A DNA stretch of 45,503 nucleotides, taken from NCBI RefSeq assembly GCF_026250525.1, contig NZ_CP111068.1:1-45503 (forward strand). The letters run 5' to 3'. This document shows, one piece after another, positions 41,210-45,503 of this stretch. Position numbers and translations under genes: made by a program. The stretch is from Chondrinema litorale (GTDB lineage: Bacteria; Bacteroidota; Bacteroidia; Cytophagales; Flammeovirgaceae). Position 1 is the first letter of the stretch. Each line of letters opens with the position of its first letter. The notes beneath the pieces were generated by a model that saw only the letters and a list, made by a program, of their open reading frames with translations, made no database searches and was not told the DNA's origin.

Positions 41210-42013
41210 ATGCCTTATATAGATTTTACTAGACAGGCAGGTATCAACAACAAGGGAAGCGTTTCCACTCTTACCCATTACCTGAATAAGGAAGATAAAA
41301 TGATGGAGAAAAATGGGAAACGAGAATTCTATTTTGACCTTGATAAAGATAACATCACCAAGAAAGAAGTGGATAAGAATCTGGACACCAATCGGGGAGG
41401 TTTGAAGAAAAAAGATGCCAAGTTCTATATGATTACTATCAACCCTTCCAAGGAAGAACTGGCGCATATTGGTACTGATGCCAACAAGTTTAGACAGTGG
41501 ATACAACAAGCGTACATTCCACAGCTTGCTCGTGATTTTAATCGAAAGGGATTGAAAGCTTCTGATTTGAACATCTATGGTAAGATAGAGCGCCACCGCT
41601 ACTATAAAGGAACTGACAAAGAAGTACAACAAGGGCTAGTAAAATCAGGTGAAGCAAAGCCTGGTAACAATATGCACTGTCATCTGATACTAGGGAGAAA
41701 GAGTAAGGACAAAAAGCATTACCTTTCCCCGAATGCCAATGCAAGAAAGCAAGGGCAGCAAGGAGCTGCAATTCATGCAGGCTTCAACAGGAATACCCAC
41801 AAAATCAGTATTGAACAAAGTTGGGACAGACACTTTAGCTATGACAGAAATTTCGATAAGAGTTTTGAGGTCCAACAGGGAATGAAGGAGTGTAGAAGCA
41901 TTGAGGAAAAGGCTTCTATCATCAACAGATATGAAGAGAACAAGACCCATCAGAAAGAAATGAAAGTACAAAATACTCAAAGAAGAGGTAGTGGAACAGA
42001 TATAGGATATTGA
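41210..42013 (+). CDS. DUF5712-like HUH relaxase (mobilisation)
   Basis: The protein has 267 residues from the ATG at 41210 (MPYIDFTRQAGINNKGSVST); a GTG 9 bp upstream (41201) is also possible. The HUH zinc motif is KPGNNMHCHLILGRKSKD, with NMHCHLIL as its core; a likely catalytic Tyr lies in YGKIERHRYYKGT or near the N-terminus. RDFNRKGLKASDLNIYGK is the usual helix before it. The whole resembles the short Bacteroidota relaxases (DUF5712/BtgB-type) that pair with a BfmA-like protein. It lacks a helicase and coupling protein, so transfer would need a helper conjugative element. It converges with the caspase-helicase gene (37-bp gap). Confidence 0.8.
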   Translation: MPYIDFTRQAGINNKGSVSTLTHYLNKEDKMMEKNGKREFYFDLDKDNITKKEVDKNLDTNRGGLKKKDAKFYMITINPSKEELAHIGTDANKFRQWIQQAYIPQLARDFNRKGLKASDLNIYGKIERHRYYKGTDKEVQQGLVKSGEAKPGNNMHCHLILGRKSKDKKHYLSPNANARKQGQQGAAIHAGFNRNTHKISIEQSWDRHFSYDRNFDKSFEVQQGMKECRSIEEKASIINRYEENKTHQKEMKVQNTQRRGSGTDIGY

Positions 42014-42050
42014 TTATATTACGAGGGAAAATTACATCTACAACTTCACT

Positions 42051-45000
42051 TTAGGTAGTTCGTTTGTATGGTTTTAAGCTTATTTCTTCATCATTATTCT
42101 CCCGCTGCATGTTATATATAGCATCTCTAATTACAGTCAGCTTAAAATTATCTGCTCCTAAACAGTCTAAGAGAGCAATATCATCGGCTTGTTCAAGCTT
42201 TTCAAAACTTGTAAAACCAGCTTTCATCAAAGCTAAATAATTCCCTCTTGTCAGTTTAGTACCAGTATAAAGTGTTAAATATGTCATTTCTGAGCTAGCT
42301 CCAGTAGCTAATCTTGCCAACAATAAATCAACCTTATCGACAATGTTATGATTTGGATAAAGGTATTCAGCTATCTGAGCAACTGTAGGCAAAACATCGC
42401 ATGTACGAGCGGCTGTTTGTCTTATTGCTCCTGCTATTGGCTCTTTTCTCATATGACTTGTAAGAAATATCTCAATATCTTCTAAAGTCATTTCACTTAT
42501 GTAAGCAATCATAGCAATTGATTTTTTCATACGTGTAGTGACTGTTGCTTGATCTTCTGCGTTATGAGTTAATAAGTTAATTAACACGCTTGACAAACCT
42601 TGTTTGCGTAATTCTTTCTGCCATTTACTTTGTTCTTTAATACTTTTTTTATTAATTGCCATGTAAACATTATCAAGTTCTTCTGATATCTGACAAATTG
42701 CCAGTAATTGGAGATCGCTAATCTCATGTACATGAAGACGTGACAAGCATTCTATGAAGCGAATTATAGAAACTACCGAAACAATACTTTCACCAGCTAA
42801 GAAACCTAGTTTTGTAAGTTGAATTTGGTTGTTATCTGAGCGAATTACTAGTTTGTGGTCTTCAAGGTCATTTAACGCATATTGTAAATGATTGTGGTCA
42901 TAAAAGAATGATCCATACTGTTTTTTATACTGGAATGCACCGAAACTATATTCCAAAAACCTTATGATATCTTCTACAAGAATTCCTGTTGGCATATTTT
43001 TTTGAAAAAGAGATATTACACGTATAATCAAGCTTCTAAGATCCGTATTTGTAGCAAAAAATTGTGAATATATATCTTCCGGTTTACCTGAAATATAGTA
43101 ATTCCAATAATGATGCTCATTCCTCATTTCTTTGACAATAAGATATGATGTTCCTCTATCCCAATATCCTAAACGCCCAGCTCTACCTGTTATATTTTTA
43201 TATTCCGAAATACTATAGGGACCATTAGGATGATCCAATCCTACAACTATTACATCAGATGCGGGAGTGTTTACTCCCATTGCCAGTGTTGTCGTTGCTG
43301 CTATAACTTTTAATTCTTTAGATCTGAAACTCTCTTCTATAACAAGTCTTTCTTCTCTATCTAAGTGTGAATTATGAAATGCCGTTCCACCTTGTAAACA
43401 TTGCCTCAACCTATTCGATGCAGAAGACGGATCACCAGAAGGTAATTTTGACAAAGCTTCCGTTGCTGGGGGCAAATTAATATGTTCAGCAAGATACTTA
43501 GCACACCCCCATGTTTCTCCTGTTTTTTCTCTAAATACGATAGCCTGTCCACCTTTTTGAATAATTTTTCGAACTAAAGGGATAACTATGTTTTGACTGC
43601 TATTCTTTCCTGTGAATATTGGTGTAATTATTTGTCGCTTGAATTTTTCTTCATTTGTATCACTTGTTAAATAACGAAAATCGCCATTTGAAAAAATTAT
43701 CCCTTCATCAAGTGGTACGGGTCTTTCCTCTCTTCTAAGTTTACTTGCATCAAACCAACCCTCTAAACCATTTGTGTTTCCTATTACAGCAGAAAGAGCA
43801 ATAATTTGTGGCTCAATACCTTCACTTCTCCGTATTCGAAGGAGTGTTAATAGAAACTCAAGATTAGCTCCTCTGAACTTATCGGCTATCATTTGCACTT
43901 CATCAATGACTAGAATACCAACTTGTTCCAGAACATGTGGATTACCAAGAATAACAGCTAATAACTTTTCATAAGTTAAAAGACAAATGTCATACTGTCC
44001 TTTCAAAAGTGGTGATATATCATCACTTTCGCCAGTTGCTTCAATTGTTTTAATTCCAAGTGAAGAGTAAATTTCAGTAAATTGACGGAACTTATCATTT
44101 ACAAGTGCCTTTAATGGTAATAAGAAAAGTGCCTTTTTCCCATCCAATACACACTTGAGGCTAGCTAATTCACCAATCATTGTTTTACCAGAAGATGTTG
44201 GAGCAGATACAACAACGTGTTTGCCTTTAAGTATTTTATGCTGATTTATAGCTGCAAGTTGTAATTCATTCAATTCTGGAATAGATGACGACCATCCGTT
44301 TATTATTTCAGTTGAAAAACCAAAAACTTTAAGACTTTGTAGATCATTATTGGCAATAGCATGACTATGATCTGGAAAATATTTTTCATACAAATCTCCC
44401 GGCTTAAAAACTGGCCATGTAATATTACTATCTAGTGTTCCCCTAAGAGTTGGGTTTTGAGGATGTCCAAAAGAATCAGCGGCATCTACAACTCTTCTAG
44501 ATACATATTCTAAGAGTTTAAAAATTGATATTTTACCTGCAATTTGTACCTCTTCTACTCCTTGCAGTGCTTCAATTAAAAAGTGAGTTAATAGACCATG
44601 ACCAGTTTTTTGACTTTCCCAAGCCTCCTCATCAGCACCAGATGCAGTAAGAATAATTCGTCCATGTCCAGATAATTGATCCAATAATGTTGTTGTTGAT
44701 TTTAAAATCTTCGGATGATAATCTACTTTTAAGACCTTGGCCCCCATACCACCAGAAAAGCAACAATCTAATATCAAGATCAATGTCTGTGCAGGGATTT
44801 TCTCAAACCATTGTTGTAAGGATTCTAATGAAATAGCTGTATTTTTTACATCTTGTGAATTGTAATCATAAGGTACCAATTCATGGGTTTCACTACCATG
44901 CCCTGAAAAGCTAATGACTACAACGTCATTGATGTTACAATTCGTTAAAGATTCAAGTTCTTTTTCAATACTATTTTTAATAGCATCCTCGTTTGAAAGA

Positions 45001-45134
45001 AGCTTAGTATTACCTCCTAATGTGTCAGTGAATAATGCATGGAGAGCCTGAGCATCACGTACAGCACAATTGAGCCAAGTTGCTTCTCTAGACACATATC
45101 GATCAATGCCAATAAACAACCCTTTAAAAGTCAT
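42051..45134 (-). CDS. Caspase (C14) fused to a Ski2-like DExH helicase
   Basis: The protein has 1027 residues. Residues 1-240 are a caspase: LFIGIDRY as strand 1, VVVISFSGHGSE with His79, LILILDCCFSGG with Cys125 and IILTASGADEEAWE as the pocket. Residues about 290-700 are a helicase: Walker A APTSSGKT at 311-318, DEVQ box at 411-414, SAV in place of SAT at 448-450, AATTTLAMGVNTP and NITGRAGRLG as motifs V and VI. The remaining C-terminus is helical, ending in a helix-hairpin-helix-like part (LMKAGFTSFEKLEQ and LLDCLGADNF). Ski2/Hel308-type enzymes move on RNA or DNA. Fusion puts the protease under direct control of nucleic acid sensing (inference). Standing alone beside the mob genes, it is a complete one-protein candidate defence system. 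Confidence 0.9.
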   Translation of the reverse strand: MTFKGLFIGIDRYVSREATWLNCAVRDAQALHALFTDTLGGNTKLLSNEDAIKNSIEKELESLTNCNINDVVVISFSGHGSETHELVPYDYNSQDVKNTAISLESLQQWFEKIPAQTLILILDCCFSGGMGAKVLKVDYHPKILKSTTTLLDQLSGHGRIILTASGADEEAWESQKTGHGLLTHFLIEALQGVEEVQIAGKISIFKLLEYVSRRVVDAADSFGHPQNPTLRGTLDSNITWPVFKPGDLYEKYFPDHSHAIANNDLQSLKVFGFSTEIINGWSSSIPELNELQLAAINQHKILKGKHVVVSAPTSSGKTMIGELASLKCVLDGKKALFLLPLKALVNDKFRQFTEIYSSLGIKTIEATGESDDISPLLKGQYDICLLTYEKLLAVILGNPHVLEQVGILVIDEVQMIADKFRGANLEFLLTLLRIRRSEGIEPQIIALSAVIGNTNGLEGWFDASKLRREERPVPLDEGIIFSNGDFRYLTSDTNEEKFKRQIITPIFTGKNSSQNIVIPLVRKIIQKGGQAIVFREKTGETWGCAKYLAEHINLPPATEALSKLPSGDPSSASNRLRQCLQGGTAFHNSHLDREERLVIEESFRSKELKVIAATTTLAMGVNTPASDVIVVGLDHPNGPYSISEYKNITGRAGRLGYWDRGTSYLIVKEMRNEHHYWNYYISGKPEDIYSQFFATNTDLRSLIIRVISLFQKNMPTGILVEDIIRFLEYSFGAFQYKKQYGSFFYDHNHLQYALNDLEDHKLVIRSDNNQIQLTKLGFLAGESIVSVVSIIRFIECLSRLHVHEISDLQLLAICQISEELDNVYMAINKKSIKEQSKWQKELRKQGLSSVLINLLTHNAEDQATVTTRMKKSIAMIAYISEMTLEDIEIFLTSHMRKEPIAGAIRQTAARTCDVLPTVAQIAEYLYPNHNIVDKVDLLLARLATGASSEMTYLTLYTGTKLTRGNYLALMKAGFTSFEKLEQADDIALLDCLGADNFKLTVIRDAIYNMQRENNDEEISLKPYKRTT

Positions 45135-45176
45135 AATCTTTGTTTTTTAACCTAAATTGTTCTAAATATACTATTA

Positions 45177-45503
45177 ATGCGAATCAATAGTAGAATTTGA
45201 AAAATGGAGCGTAAAGCTTCATTCAGGATTGCTATAATACGGAATTGTACTGGCATTGCCAACGTTTTAGTAATAAGGGTGATTTTACTGATATAGAGGT
45301 ACTCACCTGCTATTTCTTTGCCATACTGGAAGAGCAAAGTTCCAGATAAAGCAGATGCATTCCTATTGGCTGTACTGGTTTCCCGACTTGCCAAGCTACC
45401 AAGCCTTCAATGCCAGGCTGAATCGACTTGAAGGTGCACTTCCTCTACAAGGATAAGAAGCGTGGCAAAGTAGCCACAAACCTACTCTTCTCCCAAAAGC
45501 GTC
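45177..45503 (+). pseudogene. DDE transposase relic, N-terminal part (joins the window's 5' end)
   Basis: From ATGCGAATCAA (45177-45187, one inverted end of the relic) the plus strand reads YWHCQRFSNKGDFTDIEVL and CYFFAILEEQ, then with a frame change KFQIKQMHSYWLYWFPDLPS and YQAFNARLNRLEGALPL, and a last block KVATNLLFSQKR up to the window end. YYYGLKLH at base 1 continues this protein after another frame change. About 300 bp of a normal element is missing between these blocks. Same strand and same element as 1-349, so the two window ends abut in a circle. Confidence 0.75.

Noticed and set aside
41177..41980. Three minus-strand open frames opposite the relaxase gene
   Set aside because: They overlap each other and the well-supported relaxase, with hydrophobic shadow-type composition.
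45152..45394. 80-codon minus-strand frame at the window end
   Set aside because: It is the opposite strand of the transposase relic, which explains the sequence better.

Overview
The window looks like one complete circular plasmid of an AT-rich member of the Bacteroidota, probably a marine Cytophagales or Flammeovirga-like bacterium (inference). The reasons are Rep_3-type initiators with iterons, a BfmA/BtgA-like plus DUF5712-like mobilisation pair behind a hairpin-rich oriT, CHAT-TPR and ECF sigma genes of Bacteroidota style, and weak Shine-Dalgarno signals. The two ends join: bases 1-335 encode the C-terminal part of a decayed DDE transposase, the last ~330 bases encode its N-terminal part on the same strand, and matching 11-bp inverted termini (ATGCGAATCAA) lie at 45177-45187 and 339-349.

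Layout. 0.4-1.7 kb: small CHAT-like protease, two-TM protein and Pro-rich micro-protein. 2-3.9 kb: AbiE-type toxin-antitoxin pair. 4-6.6 kb: NB-ARC/TPR STAND ATPase. 7.3-8.3 kb: IS5/IS427-like insertion sequence. 8.3-12.4 kb: tight three-gene operon of alpha/beta hydrolase, caspase, and beta-sandwich/HTH protein. 12.9-17 kb: membrane protein, MITE, membrane-anchored papain-like protease, unknown helical protein and IS200 relic. 17.2-21.6 kb: antirepressor, ParB, ParA, iteron origin, Rep initiator and a dinD relic. 21.6-25.9 kb: zincin, unknown gene, GNAT gene bracketed by palindromes, and a second Rep gene with its own iterons. 26-29.5 kb: two membrane proteins, an internally deleted IS, and a paralogue of the 15.5-kb gene. 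30-40.2 kb: LCAT-like lipase, Dyp peroxidase, LuxR regulator, tail-collar protein, ECF sigma factor, TM/TPR protein, thermolysin-like zincin, small OB-like protein and a large CHAT-TPR protein. 40.3-42 kb: oriT and mobilisation genes. 42-45.1 kb: a caspase fused to a Ski2-like helicase.

How it fits together. The backbone is a mobilisable plasmid with two replication modules, which suggests an old cointegrate. The cargo is dominated by conflict-type genes: four separate caspase-fold proteases (CHAT or C14), an NB-ARC ATPase, AbiE, papain-like and zinc proteases, lipases and membrane proteins. The best candidates for undescribed systems are the caspase-helicase fusion, the hydrolase-caspase-sandwich operon, the micro CHAT/two-TM/Pro-rich cassette, and the 30-40 kb CHAT-TPR/ECF/Dyp/lipase cluster. 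None of these functions is proven by sequence alone. I saw no tRNA, rRNA or CRISPR array.
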